Shown: positions 5,912 through 6,198 of the stretch, one piece after another
How positions within the stretch are numbered: position 1 is the first letter of the stretch
How the letters are laid out: each line of letters starts with the position of its first letter
Assembly (NCBI GenBank): GCA_036525535.1
Contig: DATDAH010000350.1
Span: 1-6,198, forward strand
Direction: 5' to 3'
DNA from: DATDAH01 sp036525535
GTDB taxonomy: Bacteria > Actinomycetota > Acidimicrobiia > Acidimicrobiales > DATDAH01
Length of the DNA: 6,198 nucleotides
Made by a program: the position numbers and the translations under genes
The notes under the pieces: model-generated
Databases searched by the model: none
What the model saw: the letters and a program-made list of their open reading frames with translations, nothing else
Told to the model about the DNA's origin: nothing

Positions 5912-6198
5912 GCGAGGATCAGGTCACCGGGCTGCAGGCCAAGGTGCTGACGGTGTCGGACGGGGTGATCGCCGGCACTCGGGAGGACAAGTCCGGCGCC
6001 GCGCTCGAAGAGCTCCTGACGGGCGCCGGGTTCGAGGTGGTCGAGCGGCGGGCGGTGGCCGACGGCACGCAGAACGTGGGTGAGGCGATCGTGGAGCTGG
6101 CCGAGGGGTTCAGCGGCCTCGTCGTCACGACGGGTGGCACCGGCTTCGGGCCCCGAGACCAGACGCCCGAGGGGACGAAGGTCGTGCTGGACCGCGAG
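5908..6198 (+). CDS. mog: MogA/MoaB-family molybdenum cofactor biosynthesis protein, 3'-partial
   Basis: Enzymes of this family bind molybdopterin and activate it by adenylylation before molybdenum insertion; MoaB proteins are close relatives of MogA, and the two cannot be separated on this fragment. The 97 visible residues show the first strand and loop VLTVSDGVIAGTREDKSG (about 13-30), then VVTTGGTGFGPRDQTPE around 73-89, which contains the molybdopterin-binding GGTG and the conserved Asp and TPE. The frame is open at the window edge; the family is usually about 160-190 residues, so close to half is missing. The ATG shares its last bases with the fmt stop (ATGA, 5908-5911), and a good ribosome binding site lies upstream, so it is translated together with fmt. 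There is no evident biochemical link between formylation and molybdenum cofactor synthesis, so the pairing may only reflect shared expression. Confidence 0.92.
   Translation, partial: MSEDQVTGLQAKVLTVSDGVIAGTREDKSGAALEELLTGAGFEVVERRAVADGTQNVGEAIVELAEGFSGLVVTTGGTGFGPRDQTPEGTKVVLDRE

Noticed and set aside
1..6198. tRNA, rRNA, CRISPR, insertion sequence or riboswitch
   Set aside because: No cloverleaf-like element, regularly spaced repeats, transposase frame or terminal repeats were found, and gaps are too short for most structured RNAs.

Overview
The window is a compact, GC-rich stretch of bacterial chromosome (roughly 70% G+C by eye) with seven genes, all on the + strand, and very little intergenic DNA. 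The strong G/C third-position bias, GTG starts, a PriA without working helicase motifs, and TAnnnT-type -10 boxes point to a high-GC actinobacterium. The wording of the Fmt active-site region and the gene company resemble Acidimicrobiia, but that placement is an inference from memory of family sequences, not a search result.

Layout. (1) 1-1752: a PriA-type primosomal protein, cut at its 5' end by the window edge. (2) 1778-2335: RsmD-like 16S rRNA guanine-N2 methyltransferase. (3) 2340-3527: winged-helix protein of the HTH_42 (YcaQ/AlkZ-related) family. These three follow one another with gaps of 25 and 4 nt and look like the end of one transcription unit. (4) 3635-4318: an AIM24/TIGR00266 family protein with its own upstream region, which holds a candidate promoter and an inverted repeat. 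(5) 4482-5018 def, (6) 5015-5911 fmt and (7) 5908-6198 mog/moaB (cut by the right edge) form a tightly coupled operon. Both internal junctions are 4-base stop/start overlaps (CTGA and ATGA). A TAnnnT box lies 7 nt before the def ATG and suggests a leaderless mRNA.

How the genes work together. Fmt formylates initiator Met-tRNA and Def removes the formyl group from new proteins, so they are a functional pair. RsmD modifies the 30S subunit. PriA acts in replication restart. priA-def-fmt is a classical neighbourhood, as in Bacillus subtilis. Here rsmD, the winged-helix gene and the AIM24 gene sit between priA and def, and a molybdenum-cofactor gene follows fmt.

No tRNA, rRNA, CRISPR array, insertion sequence or obvious transferred island was seen. 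The points most worth a second look are the apparent CTG start of fmt, the leaderless def promoter, the GPPQ replacement of the usual catalytic motif in RsmD, the lost active-site glutamines in the winged-helix protein, the helicase-dead PriA with an intact zinc region, and the dyad in front of the AIM24 gene. I did not find a convincing new multi-gene system.
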